Shown: positions 16,677 through 25,045 of the stretch, piece after piece
Position numbering within the stretch: position 1 is the first letter of the stretch
Layout: each line of letters begins with the position of its first letter
Origin: an uncultured Eubacteriales bacterium
Lineage (GTDB): Bacteria; Bacillota; Clostridia; Christensenellales; Aristaeellaceae
Assembly (NCBI GenBank): GCA_902793605.1
Contig: CADBEB010000005.1
Coordinates: 42,014 to 106,013, forward strand
DNA: 64,000 nt
Direction of reading: 5' to 3'
The notes under the pieces: model-generated
Database searches by the model: none
The model's input: only the letters and a program-made list of their open reading frames with translations
What the model was told of the DNA's origin: nothing
Position numbers and translations under genes: made by a program

Positions 16677-17564
16677 ATGGAGAAGAGAGCGATCGCCGCC
16701 GAGGAACTGACCAAGTTTTACGGCAAAGCAAGGGGCATCGATCACCTGAACCTGAGCGTCGGGGAAGGTGAGTTTTTCGGGTTCATCGGGCCGAACGGCG
16801 CCGGGAAGTCCACCACGATCCGGACGCTGCTGGGGCTGATCTTTCCGGACTCCGGAAAGGGACAGGTGCTGGGACTGGACATCGGGAAGGATAAAAAAGA
16901 GATCCTCCGGCGAGTCGGATACCTGCCCTCGGACAACGCATTCTATACCGGAATGAAGGTTAAGGACGCGCTGAAACTGAGCGCCGGGCTGCGCGGTAAG
17001 AACTGCAACGTCCGCGCGGCGGAGCTGTGCGGGAGGCTGCAGTTGGACACCGAAAAGAAGGTCGAGGACCTTTCCTTCGGCAACCGGAAGAAAGTCGGCA
17101 TCGTCTGCGCACTGCAGCACGATCCGGAGCTGCTGATCCTGGATGAGCCAACAGGCGGCCTGGATCCCCTGATGCAGCATGAATTCTTCGATATTCTGCA
17201 GGAGCGGAACCGGCAGGGCGCGACAGTGTTCCTGTCCAGCCATGTGCTGAGCGAGATCCAGCGGCACTGCAGCCGCGCTGCGATCATCCGGGAAGGCCAG
17301 GTGATCGCCTGCGACAGCGTGGAGAAACTGGCACGCAGCAATGCCCGCCGCGTGACCCTGCAGGGAACGGTCCGCCGGGAGGACCTGCCGGGTGCGAAGG
17401 ACTGGACGGAGATCGGCGGGACGACGAGCTTCCTGTATTCGGGAGATATCAACGAACTGGTCCGGATGCTGTCCAAAACGGAGATCCGCGATCTGACGAT
17501 CGCGGAGCCGGACCTGGAAGAGATCATCCTTCACTACTACGGAAAGGACGGTGAGCAGGCGTGA
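16677..17564 (+). CDS. ABC-2 type exporter ATP-binding protein
   Basis: The 295-residue ATPase shows Walker A GPNGAGKSTT near residue 40, a degenerate signature DLSFGNRKKVGIV, Walker B LLILDEPTGGLDP and an H-loop at LSSHVLSE. A C-terminal extension of about 80 residues is typical of DrrA/CcmA-like exporters. It is paired with the membrane protein at 17561-18346 by a 4-base overlap. A TACAAT -10-like box at 16629-16634, next to TGTACGTACA, may be its promoter. Such exporters move lipids, antibiotics or peptides; the cargo is not evident. Confidence 0.92.
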   Translation: MEKRAIAAEELTKFYGKARGIDHLNLSVGEGEFFGFIGPNGAGKSTTIRTLLGLIFPDSGKGQVLGLDIGKDKKEILRRVGYLPSDNAFYTGMKVKDALKLSAGLRGKNCNVRAAELCGRLQLDTEKKVEDLSFGNRKKVGIVCALQHDPELLILDEPTGGLDPLMQHEFFDILQERNRQGATVFLSSHVLSEIQRHCSRAAIIREGQVIACDSVEKLARSNARRVTLQGTVRREDLPGAKDWTEIGGTTSFLYSGDINELVRMLSKTEIRDLTIAEPDLEEIILHYYGKDGEQA

Positions 17565-18346
17565 CGCTGATCAGGCATGAACTGAAACAGAGCTGGAAAT
17601 CTCTTGCAATCTGGACGGCGGCCATCGGCGCTTTCATTATGACCTGCCTGCTGATCTGGCCGGAGATGAAGGGCCAGATGCAGGGCATCAGTTCCCTGTT
17701 CTCCTCCATGGGCGCATTCACGGCCGCCTTTGGCATGGATACGCTGGACTTCGGTACGCTGAACGGTTTCTACGGCATTGAATGCGGCAACATCCTGGGT
17801 ATCGGCGGTGCGCTGTTCGCGGCGCTGGCCGGGATTAACGCCCTGGCGAAGGAAGAGAAGGACGGCACGGCCGAACTGTTGCTGACCCATCCCATGAGCC
17901 GGGCGAAGATCGTGACGGACAAGCTGATCGCGGTCCTGCTCCAGATCATCGCGCTGAACGTGGTGGTTTACCTGCTGGCCGTCGGCTCGATGGCGGTGAT
18001 CGGCGAGGCGGTCCCGTGGAAGACGGTTTCACTTCTGCACCTGGCCTATTTCCTGCTGCAGATCGAGATCGCCTGCATCTGCTTCGGGATTTCCGCCTTC
18101 CTGTGGAAGGGCGGCATGGGGATCGGCCTGGGCCTGGCGATCGCTCTGTACTTCCTGAACATCATTGCGAACCTGTCCGACAAGGCGAAGGTACTGAAGT
18201 ACATCACGCCCTTCGGCTACGCGGAGAGCTCCGATATCATCAACAACGGCGGCATTGCCGGGGACAAGCTTCTGATCGGGCTGGCGCTGGCGCTGGCGGG
18301 AATCGGGATCGCGTACTGGAAGTACAGCAAAAAGGATATCCGGTAA
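17561..18346 (+). CDS. ABC-2 type transporter permease
   Basis: The 261-residue membrane protein begins at GTG 17561, overlapping the ATPase stop, with GGTGAGCAGG just upstream. It has six predicted hydrophobic segments and the sequence LAGINALAKEEKDGTAELLLTHPMSR (about 86-111), which is the hallmark of ABC-2/YhaP-type permeases. With 16677-17564 it forms an exporter. The terminator at 18363-18395 ends the unit. Confidence 0.9.
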   Translation: MTLIRHELKQSWKSLAIWTAAIGAFIMTCLLIWPEMKGQMQGISSLFSSMGAFTAAFGMDTLDFGTLNGFYGIECGNILGIGGALFAALAGINALAKEEKDGTAELLLTHPMSRAKIVTDKLIAVLLQIIALNVVVYLLAVGSMAVIGEAVPWKTVSLLHLAYFLLQIEIACICFGISAFLWKGGMGIGLGLAIALYFLNIIANLSDKAKVLKYITPFGYAESSDIINNGGIAGDKLLIGLALALAGIGIAYWKYSKKDIR

Positions 18347-18362
18347 CAGCGTTTTATTACGG

Positions 18363-18395
18363 CAGGAAAGGGCAACACGCTCTTTCCTGTTTTTT
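18363..18395 (+). terminator. Intrinsic terminator of the ABC-2 exporter
   Basis: CAGGAAAG pairs with CTTTCCTG across an 11-base loop and is followed by six T. It separates the exporter from the adenosine-deaminase fusion gene. Confidence 0.8.
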
Positions 18396-18436
18396 GATGG
18401 TGTGGTATGATGGATGAAAAGCGGGTGAGGATGAAT

Positions 18437-20884
18437 ATGATCTTCTTTCAGCAGTTTTTTCTGGACAGGGAAAAAGATATCGCGGTCGACCTGCATATGG
18501 AGGGCGAGCGTCTTTTCTATACGATCCGGACGCCGAATCACCACAGCGGAAACCTGATCACAAACCTTGCGAAGATCTGCGGACTCGGGACGGAGGAGGA
18601 CGGGCAGGGATTGAAGGTGATCCGGGGCGAGGTGCCCTGCTATGTGGACGGCAGCAACCGGAAGATGTACATTTTCCGCCTGGGGAACACAAAGGTCGCG
18701 AACATCTATCCGGACGGGGTGGTGGAACTGAAGGCGTCCATCCCCGCGATCTCCAAGACGCTGATGAGCCAGACCCGGAACTACCGTCTCGGGGAGGCCA
18801 AGACGATCGTCAAAACCTATATCCGCAGCGAGTGCAAATTCAAAACGGATCTGCACACCCACATGAACGGCAACCTGCCACCGGATGTGCTGATCGCTTT
18901 GGGCATCGTGCATCAGATCCGGTATCCGTATTACTATATCAAGAAGCTCGGCCTGCGCTGCGACCTGAGCCAGACGGCGAAACTGGAGAGGCGGCGGGAA
19001 GCGGCCGAGGCCGCTCTCGGAGAGACAGAACTGACCGGGAAGTACCGGGAACGGCGGATCGACGACTATACCTTCATCAACTTTGCGGAGCTGATCCTCG
19101 GAAACCCCGGGGACGCGCAGTACAACATCGACCGGATCCGGAACTCCCTGACGATCCCGAAGGACGGGCAGGCCGTGTTCGCGGACCTGGAAAAGGTCTA
19201 TCTGTACCGCTATGTGTTTACCCGCGGCATCGCGGCGGAGGACCCCTTCAGCGGGATCAATATCGCCCTGGTTCCGGACCGGGAAGTCCGGGCTTACGCG
19301 GAGCAGATGGTCCGGGACCGGGAAACGGGACGCTACGGCAGCAATACCCTGTACCAGGACCTGTTGCTCTGGATCGCCCGGGAATACAGACGCTGGGGCA
19401 TCGAATACGCGGAGATCTCAGACACGATGCTCCTGAACCGGGCAAAGTTTGCCGCGCAGCTGCGGGAGATCCATGAGGTTATGCCGGCAGTCACCCGCGA
19501 GACCGGCGTACTGATTCGCTTTTTGGCGGGTATCCGCCGGGTCCCGCTGACGATCATCCGGGACCGGATCACACCGAACGATTACCTGGCGGACAACCTG
19601 CAGATCCTCCGGGCGATCGCCGGGGATCCCTATGTGGCGGGCAGCGATATCATCGGCGAGGAGATCAACGATATCCTGGAACTGCGTTCGGTGTTCCGGG
19701 AACTGGTACAGATCGCCGGGGAGAATGAAGGCTTTGTGATCCGGGTTCACGCGGGCGAGAACGATTCCCTGCGGGACAATGTTGCCAACAGCATCGCCCT
19801 GGTGCGGGAGGCGCTGGCGCCGGGGCAGGAGATGCCGCGGATGCGGATCGGTCACGGGCTTTATACCTGTGACCTCCGGACGCTGGAAGGGAAGCGGCTT
19901 CTGGATGAGATGAAAAAAAGCAATGTGACGCTGGAATTCCAGATCACTTCCAACGTCCGGCTGAACAACCTGTCCCGGCTGGACAACCATCCGCTGCGGC
20001 AGTACCTGGACGCGGGGGTCGCCTGCGTGCAGGGAACGGACGGCGGCGCGCTGTACGGCACGGACTCGATTGACGAGGAGCTGTCGCTGGAGAAACTGCT
20101 GGGGCTCGGGTACAGGGAGCTGTGCAGGATGGCTGCGGCGGACCGGCGGATCCTCTGCGAAAGCCGGCAGGTTTTCGAAGAGCGGTCAAAGGCATTCCGG
20201 GAGAGCTTCGGCGCAGGAGACCCGGAAAAGTGGTATCTCCGCCGGCTGGAGAAAATGCCGCGAATCGAACGGGACCTGTGGAAGGACAGCGGCCGGGCGG
20301 ACGCCTGGGAAACGCTGAAGGACCGGATCGCGCCGCTGCCGGACGGGGTGCCCGTGGTCGTGGCGGGAGGCAGCTTCAACCACCGGGATCACAGCACGCG
20401 TGTGCGGGAGGAGGACCGGCAGCTGATTGACCGGCTGCTGGAGACACTGGACCCGGAACAGGTGTGCTTTGTGGTCGGGCATACGCTGACCGGGCAGGAA
20501 GGCTATCTGGCAGGGCGGAACCGGGGCCGTTTCCGGATCGCGGCGATCGTGCCGAACCGGATCACGACGGCAGAAAAAAACCGCCTGCTGAAGGCGGAAG
20601 TATCCGTATGCGTTTCGATCGAGAGTTCCGGCCTGGGCGTATACAAGAGCTTTGCCTATGAGATCTTCAAGCGGAAGCCGTCGGTCCTGCTGGCCTTTGA
20701 CGGGAACGCGCCGGCGCAGAACCTGATCCAGGAAGCCCGGAACGGCCGGGGTAAGGGCACCATCTTTGTGAACCCACGCTCCCGGGGACTGGCGGAGAAG
20801 GCGAAGCTGCTGGGCGGCTACATTCAGCCGCTGGGAGAGCCCAAAGAGATCGCAGCCGCGGTGGAGCGGCTGCGGAAAAAATAA
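18437..20884 (+). CDS. Large adenosine-deaminase protein with C-terminal Rossmann/SLOG-like domain
   Basis: With ATG 18437 (GTGAGG six bases upstream) the protein has 815 residues; ATG 18407 would add ten but lacks a ribosome site. Residues 1-130 form a beta-rich region I do not recognise. Residues about 135-560 carry adenosine-deaminase landmarks: the metal ligands H140-T-H142 in TDLHTHMNGNLPP, H438 and E441 in RVHAGEND, H473 in RIGHGL, and D535 in QGTDGGALYGTD. Residues about 636-815 look like a nucleotide-binding Rossmann domain (VVVAGGSFNHRD, VCFVVGHTLTGQEGYLAG, VSVCVSIESSGLGVYKS), resembling SLOG-type sensors. Ordinary deaminases have about 340 residues. It probably deaminates an adenine-containing molecule, controlled by ligand binding at the C-terminus; this is inference. 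A TATGAT box at 18406-18411 could be the -10. Confidence 0.8.
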   Translation: MIFFQQFFLDREKDIAVDLHMEGERLFYTIRTPNHHSGNLITNLAKICGLGTEEDGQGLKVIRGEVPCYVDGSNRKMYIFRLGNTKVANIYPDGVVELKASIPAISKTLMSQTRNYRLGEAKTIVKTYIRSECKFKTDLHTHMNGNLPPDVLIALGIVHQIRYPYYYIKKLGLRCDLSQTAKLERRREAAEAALGETELTGKYRERRIDDYTFINFAELILGNPGDAQYNIDRIRNSLTIPKDGQAVFADLEKVYLYRYVFTRGIAAEDPFSGINIALVPDREVRAYAEQMVRDRETGRYGSNTLYQDLLLWIAREYRRWGIEYAEISDTMLLNRAKFAAQLREIHEVMPAVTRETGVLIRFLAGIRRVPLTIIRDRITPNDYLADNLQILRAIAGDPYVAGSDIIGEEINDILELRSVFRELVQIAGENEGFVIRVHAGENDSLRDNVANSIALVREALAPGQEMPRMRIGHGLYTCDLRTLEGKRLLDEMKKSNVTLEFQITSNVRLNNLSRLDNHPLRQYLDAGVACVQGTDGGALYGTDSIDEELSLEKLLGLGYRELCRMAAADRRILCESRQVFEERSKAFRESFGAGDPEKWYLRRLEKMPRIERDLWKDSGRADAWETLKDRIAPLPDGVPVVVAGGSFNHRDHSTRVREEDRQLIDRLLETLDPEQVCFVVGHTLTGQEGYLAGRNRGRFRIAAIVPNRITTAEKNRLLKAEVSVCVSIESSGLGVYKSFAYEIFKRKPSVLLAFDGNAPAQNLIQEARNGRGKGTIFVNPRSRGLAEKAKLLGGYIQPLGEPKEIAAAVERLRKK

Positions 20885-20912
20885 TCCATGCCATAGCGGG
20901 ACAGAAAGCGGA

Positions 20913-23132
20913 TCAGTTGCCGGAATCCTTTTCCAGCCGGCTCATCCGGCTGCGCAGGACCATGATTTCCGTCATATCCCGGGCGGAACCGTAGAACAGC
21001 TGACGGCCATTCTCTTCCCGCAGGTAGTAGACCCGCAGATGCATCCAGAAGATGCCACCGTCGGGCAGGTAAATCCGGAAGAGGCCTTCTGCACCGTTGA
21101 TCGGATCTTTTTCTGCGGCGGTCAGCATATCAAAGAATTTCGGACGGTCGTCCGGATAGAAGAACCCCTGGATACCGAAGCGCCTTTCCTCCATCACGTC
21201 CGCCCCGATGGTGATCAGGTGAAGGAACTGGGAGTTGAAGCGGACGATATCCACATTGTCGTCTTTCCGGGCATAGAACGCGACCGGGCCGAGGATGTTG
21301 TTCAGCATCGCGTCTGAATAGATGTTGCTGTCCAGGAATTCCCGGATATGAAGCTGCTCATGATGCATGAGCGCGATCCCGTGAGGGTCTGTATTCCCGG
21401 GCAGAGCGATCAGCGCTTCGAACTGCTCAGACGGCATCGGCCGGTAGTAGTGGAAGCCCTGCATATAGTGGCAGCCGACGTCCTTCAGGTAATGCACGAG
21501 AGCCGGGCTGTCCACACCTTCGACAATCAGGGGAATGGACAGGGATTTGATCATGTTGATAATGGATTCCAGGATGTGGATACCCTTCTGTTCCTCACCG
21601 ATGGAGAAGCGGAGGAACTGGGCGTCCAGCTTGATCACGTCCACATTGACGGTACGCAGCATGCCAAGGGAGGAATAGCCGCTGCCGAAATCGTCCATCA
21701 TGACGAGGAAACCGCGGCGCTGCAGTTCGGCTACGGCGGCCCGGATCTGGCCTTCGTCCTCCACGTAGGCGGTCTCGGTGATCTCCGCCTTGACAAGGGC
21801 GGGATCGACGCCGTATTTCTCCGCCAGGGAGGAGAACGCGGCCGGTACGTCCATCGAGAAGATGCACATCCGGCTGACGTTCAGGGATACCGGGACCGGC
21901 TGGATGCCGCTGTCGGTCAGGTGCCGGAGCCAGCTGAAGACCTGTTCCCAGAGATGGGTGTCCAGGTCGGTGATGATGCCGTATTTTTCCAGTACGGGAA
22001 CAAAGACGTTCGGCGAAAGAAAAGTGCCGTCCGCACGCTTCCATCGGGTCAGGGCCTCCCCGCCGACAATCCGCCCGGTCTCGACGTTGACCTGGGGCTG
22101 GATGTGGAAAGTGATCTCACCGTTCTTCAGGGCAGCCTGGAAATCGGACAGGAGCTTGAATTCCTCGACGTGGCGCTCATGAACGTCCGGATCGTAGATG
22201 CGGACGTGGCACTGAAGGTCGTCCTTGATCTCCTCCGCGGTCAGGGCGGCATGGTTGAACTGGTCCATCGCGGACTCATCCGGATCCAGGATCATGGCGA
22301 TGCCGAAGATGGGGAAGAAGCCGCTGGCGGCGGAAAGGGTATCGATCTCATGCCGCAGGGAGGAGAACAGGCGGTCGATCACCGGCTGGTCAAAGGGGAT
22401 CATGAGGCTGTAGTCGTCCTGTCCGCGGTAGCAGGCGAGACCGTCCGTCTGTTCCGCGACTTCATGGATACGCTCCGCGAAGCGGATCAGAAGCTGCTCG
22501 CCCTTTACCCGGCCGTTCAGGTCCTTGAAAAGCTTGAAGTGCTTGATGTCGATGGCGATCATGCACCACTGGGTCTCCGTATTGTGCATCTTTTCCTGCG
22601 CCATGGTAAAGAAGACGGCTTCGGAAAGGAGATCGGGCATCATGTCCCGCAGGCGTCTGGTGGAGGCGGTGGTCTCGGTATGCATGCCTTCCTCGCGGCT
22701 GCGCATATCCCTGACGTCGAAGAGATAGAACTGAACGGTATGCTCCGGCAGGGCATACCCGGTCCCGCCGATCAGCAGCGCTTCCATCTCCCGCCAGGTC
22801 CCGTCCAGCGCGACATAACGGATCACGCCGCTGAGGATCCCGCGGGGCCAGGCGCGCGCGAGGCGCTCTTCCATATCCGCCGGATTCATCAGGGCCCTGT
22901 GGGCTTCGCGGTCTTCCGGATGGACCATATGGGAGGATGAATACTCGAAAAGGGAAGAGTAATGATTGTCGATCACGGGCGTAAAGAACTTGCCGTCTGC
23001 ATGATACCGGCCTTCAAAACGGTCGCTTTTCAGGTCAATGACCATCAGCTCGTCATAAGCGGTATGCACCAGCCGCTGAATCAGCTTTTCCGGGGGCGTC
23101 CTGGAGATCAGATCGGAAAGAAACGAAAGCAT
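20913..23132 (-). CDS. Cyclic-di-GMP phosphodiesterase: PAS-like, degenerate GGDEF, EAL, PAS
   Basis: The 739-residue protein has an N-terminal PAS-like region (about 20-150) and a GGDEF-fold domain (about 165-320) whose signature is replaced by RGQDD, so it should not make c-di-GMP. An EAL domain follows (about 330-580). The EAL motif is intact (E359 in GGEALTRW), as are SLNVS, EITET, DDFGSGYSS, KLD and VEGV, so phosphodiesterase activity is expected. A second PAS-like domain (about 610-725, FFYPDDRPKF, YGSARDMTE) ends the protein. There are no membrane segments, so it is a cytosolic sensor-effector. It stands alone with its own promoter. Confidence 0.92.
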   Translation of the reverse strand: MLSFLSDLISRTPPEKLIQRLVHTAYDELMVIDLKSDRFEGRYHADGKFFTPVIDNHYSSLFEYSSSHMVHPEDREAHRALMNPADMEERLARAWPRGILSGVIRYVALDGTWREMEALLIGGTGYALPEHTVQFYLFDVRDMRSREEGMHTETTASTRRLRDMMPDLLSEAVFFTMAQEKMHNTETQWCMIAIDIKHFKLFKDLNGRVKGEQLLIRFAERIHEVAEQTDGLACYRGQDDYSLMIPFDQPVIDRLFSSLRHEIDTLSAASGFFPIFGIAMILDPDESAMDQFNHAALTAEEIKDDLQCHVRIYDPDVHERHVEEFKLLSDFQAALKNGEITFHIQPQVNVETGRIVGGEALTRWKRADGTFLSPNVFVPVLEKYGIITDLDTHLWEQVFSWLRHLTDSGIQPVPVSLNVSRMCIFSMDVPAAFSSLAEKYGVDPALVKAEITETAYVEDEGQIRAAVAELQRRGFLVMMDDFGSGYSSLGMLRTVNVDVIKLDAQFLRFSIGEEQKGIHILESIINMIKSLSIPLIVEGVDSPALVHYLKDVGCHYMQGFHYYRPMPSEQFEALIALPGNTDPHGIALMHHEQLHIREFLDSNIYSDAMLNNILGPVAFYARKDDNVDIVRFNSQFLHLITIGADVMEERRFGIQGFFYPDDRPKFFDMLTAAEKDPINGAEGLFRIYLPDGGIFWMHLRVYYLREENGRQLFYGSARDMTEIMVLRSRMSRLEKDSGN

Positions 23133-23206
23133 GATATCTCTCCTTGCGAGCGGAATCGTCAGCTCGGTTCAGTTACGCGCGGAACATATAGAGAAGAATG
23201 CATATT

Positions 23207-23236
23207 ATTCTATCATAACGGCGCGGCTTTTGGCAA
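23207..23236 (-). promoter_or_regulatory. Promoter of the EAL protein gene
   Basis: On the minus strand TTGCCA and TAGAAT are separated by 18 bases, about 75 bases before the start codon. Confidence 0.5.
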
Positions 23237-23254
23237 TGAAAACCCTGTTCCGGA

Positions 23255-23854
23255 TCATTTCGCCCGGGAATACAGGCAGCCGCAATAGTCCTGCCGGTAG
23301 AGGCCGTATTCCTTCGACAGCTGAAGGGAACGGAGGTAGCCGTTTTTTTTCTTGAAATCCGCATGGAGATAACGGACGCCGAAGCGCTCCCCGGCTTCCG
23401 CACCGATGCGGTTGACGTTGTCCGCGTTCTTGTGCGGACTGACGGAGAGGGTGGTGGTGAAATATTCAAAGCCGTGAAGCTTTGCCTGCTCCGCCGTATA
23501 GCCGAGGCGCAGCGCGAAGCAGGCCAGACAGCGCTCCCCGCCTTCCGGCGCTTCGGCAAGGGCAGGCGCGAAGGCGGCAAAGGCTTCGTGACCGTAATCA
23601 CAGGGGAGAAGGGGAATATCGTCCGGCAGCAGGGAAAGGAAACGCTGCTGTTCCGAAAGGCGGTGCAGGTACTCTGCTTCCGGCTCGATGTTCGGGTTGT
23701 AGTAGAGGACGGTGACGCGGAAATGTTCCGTAAGCCGTTCCAGCACGGCGCTGGAGCAGGGGCCGCAGCAGCTGTGGAGGAGGAGGGACGGGCGGCGGCC
23801 GTCGAGCCGCTCGATTTCGGCTTCCATCTCACGCTGGTAGTTTCGCCTTTCCAT
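23255..23854 (-). CDS. queH: Epoxyqueuosine reductase QueH
   Basis: The 199-residue protein shows the DUF208/QueH pattern: LLLHSCCGPCSSAVLERL with C29-C30, the YYNPNIEPEAEY strand, GGERCLACFALRLGYTA in the middle and a C-terminal YRQDYCGCLYS. These cysteines hold the iron-sulfur cluster and metal site of the non-cobalamin epoxyqueuosine reductase. The enzyme makes the last step to queuosine in tRNAs with GUN anticodons, such as the tRNA-His(GUG) in this window. It is transcribed divergently from the Nudix gene. Confidence 0.93.
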   Translation of the reverse strand: MERRNYQREMEAEIERLDGRRPSLLLHSCCGPCSSAVLERLTEHFRVTVLYYNPNIEPEAEYLHRLSEQQRFLSLLPDDIPLLPCDYGHEAFAAFAPALAEAPEGGERCLACFALRLGYTAEQAKLHGFEYFTTTLSVSPHKNADNVNRIGAEAGERFGVRYLHADFKKKNGYLRSLQLSKEYGLYRQDYCGCLYSRAK

Positions 23855-23928
23855 GCTGACCTCCCCCGGGAGGCTTTCCGGTCGCCTCCCAGACCCTCTT
23901 CGGTTTCCGTATGTGTTTCGCTGAGGCT

Positions 23929-23957
23929 ATTTTATACGGGTCATGTGCTCCGGTCAA
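23929..23957 (-). promoter_or_regulatory. Promoter of queH
   Basis: On the minus strand TTGACC and TAAAAT are separated by 17 bases. It lies back to back with the Nudix promoter at 23970-23998. Confidence 0.7.
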
Positions 23958-23969
23958 TAGACCGGATAC

Positions 23970-23998
23970 TTGCCGTTTCCGTCCGGGCATGGTATGCT
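23970..23998 (+). promoter_or_regulatory. Promoter of the Nudix/DtxR pair
   Basis: TTGCCG and TATGCT are separated by 17 bases, 34 bases before the start codon at 24033. Confidence 0.65.
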
Positions 23999-24032
23999 TT
24001 AGGGAGAGAAATCAGCCGGAAAGGATAAGACG

Positions 24033-24638
24033 ATGGCGGAAGAAACGGATCGGGGAAACGACAGGGACCTGGCCTGGGAGGAAGTGCGCACGGAACACGT
24101 GATCCGGGACCGGTGGATGGACCTTCGACGGTCTGCCTTCCGGTATCCGGACGGGAAGATCTGGGAGCCCTATTACAACTACACCCGCCGGGATTACGCG
24201 ATCGTCGTGGCTTCGGATGAAGAGGGAAACTACCTGTGCGTGCGTCAGTTCCGCCAGGGGATCCGGAAGGTGACGACGGAGTTCCCGGCCGGCGGGCTGG
24301 AGCGGGAAGGCGAGCCGACCTTCAGCGGGAGCACAGCGGAAGAAGCGCTCATTGCCGCAAAGCGGGAGCTGCGGGAGGAAACCGGGTACGAGTCAGATCA
24401 GTGGACCTACCTGATGCGGGTGCCGTCCTGCGCGAGTATGTCGGACAACTACGCGTTCCTGTTTGCGGCGGAAGACTGCCGGAAGTGCGCGGAGCAGAAG
24501 CTGGACGAGATGGAACTGCTGAAGGTGGAAAAGCACACGGCGGAAGAGATCGACGACATGATCCGACGGGAGGAATTCCCGCAGACGGATCATATCCTGG
24601 CCTGGATGCTGTGGAAGAACAAGGAGGATCACCCATGA
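24033..24638 (+). CDS. Nudix hydrolase, ADP-ribose pyrophosphatase type
   Basis: The 201-residue protein has the Nudix box ending AAKRELREETGYE (about 108-120), preceded by the FPAGGLEREGE strand typical of ADP-sugar pyrophosphatases. The spacer within the box is a few residues longer than the consensus. It probably cleaves ADP-ribose or related sugar nucleotides. It overlaps the DtxR-type regulator gene by 4 bases (ATGA), so both proteins come from one message. The start follows GGAAAGGATAAGACG. Confidence 0.9.
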   Translation: MAEETDRGNDRDLAWEEVRTEHVIRDRWMDLRRSAFRYPDGKIWEPYYNYTRRDYAIVVASDEEGNYLCVRQFRQGIRKVTTEFPAGGLEREGEPTFSGSTAEEALIAAKRELREETGYESDQWTYLMRVPSCASMSDNYAFLFAAEDCRKCAEQKLDEMELLKVEKHTAEEIDDMIRREEFPQTDHILAWMLWKNKEDHP

Positions 24639-24994
24639 ATATCTATGAATCGGCGGAAGATTATCTCGAGCAGATCCTGATGCTGCTGGAGCAGAAGGGG
24701 CATGCCCGTTCCATTGATATCGCAGCCGGGCTGAACGTTTCCAAGCCTTCCGTCAGCGTGGCCATGAAGAAGCTGCGCGAGAACGGCTATATCACCATGG
24801 GAACGGACAACAACATCTCGCTGACGGACAAGGGATATGCCATTGCCCGGAAGATTTACGACCGGCATCAGGTGCTGACGAAGTATCTGGTCCAGATCGG
24901 CGTCCCGGCGGACATCGCCCGGGAGGACGCCTGCAAGATCGAGCATGACATCTCCGAGGAGACTTTTGCCGCGATCCGAAGCAGGGCCGAATAA
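24635..24994 (+). CDS. DtxR/MntR-type metal-dependent transcriptional regulator, short form
   Basis: The 119-residue protein starts at ATG 24635 after AAGGAGG. It has the DtxR-family N-terminal winged helix (ESAEDYLEQILML, SIDIAAGLNVSKPSVSVAMKKL as recognition helix, NGYITMG as wing) and the dimerisation/metal domain start (GVPADIAREDACKIEHDISEET). The metal ligands of the MntR type are partly visible in EDACKIEH. There is no C-terminal SH3-like domain, so it is MntR-like rather than DtxR-like. It likely senses Mn or Fe; no metal transporter is adjacent. Confidence 0.88.
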   Translation: MNIYESAEDYLEQILMLLEQKGHARSIDIAAGLNVSKPSVSVAMKKLRENGYITMGTDNNISLTDKGYAIARKIYDRHQVLTKYLVQIGVPADIAREDACKIEHDISEETFAAIRSRAE

Positions 24995-25011
24995 TTGCCT
25001 GATGATATGAA

Positions 25012-25045
25012 AAACCCGTGCGGTTCATTTGGACTGCACGGGTTT
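25012..25045. terminator. Bidirectional terminator between convergent genes
   Basis: AAACCCGTGC pairs with GCACGGGTTT across a 14-base loop. T-rich sequence follows on both strands. The right arm lies inside the last codons of the AI-2E family gene. Confidence 0.75.

Noticed and set aside
18437..20884. RADAR defence system (RdrB) as a name for the large deaminase
   Set aside because: No RdrA-type ATPase is adjacent, and the C-terminal Rossmann-like domain is not part of RdrB as I know it, so only a loose parallel is justified.
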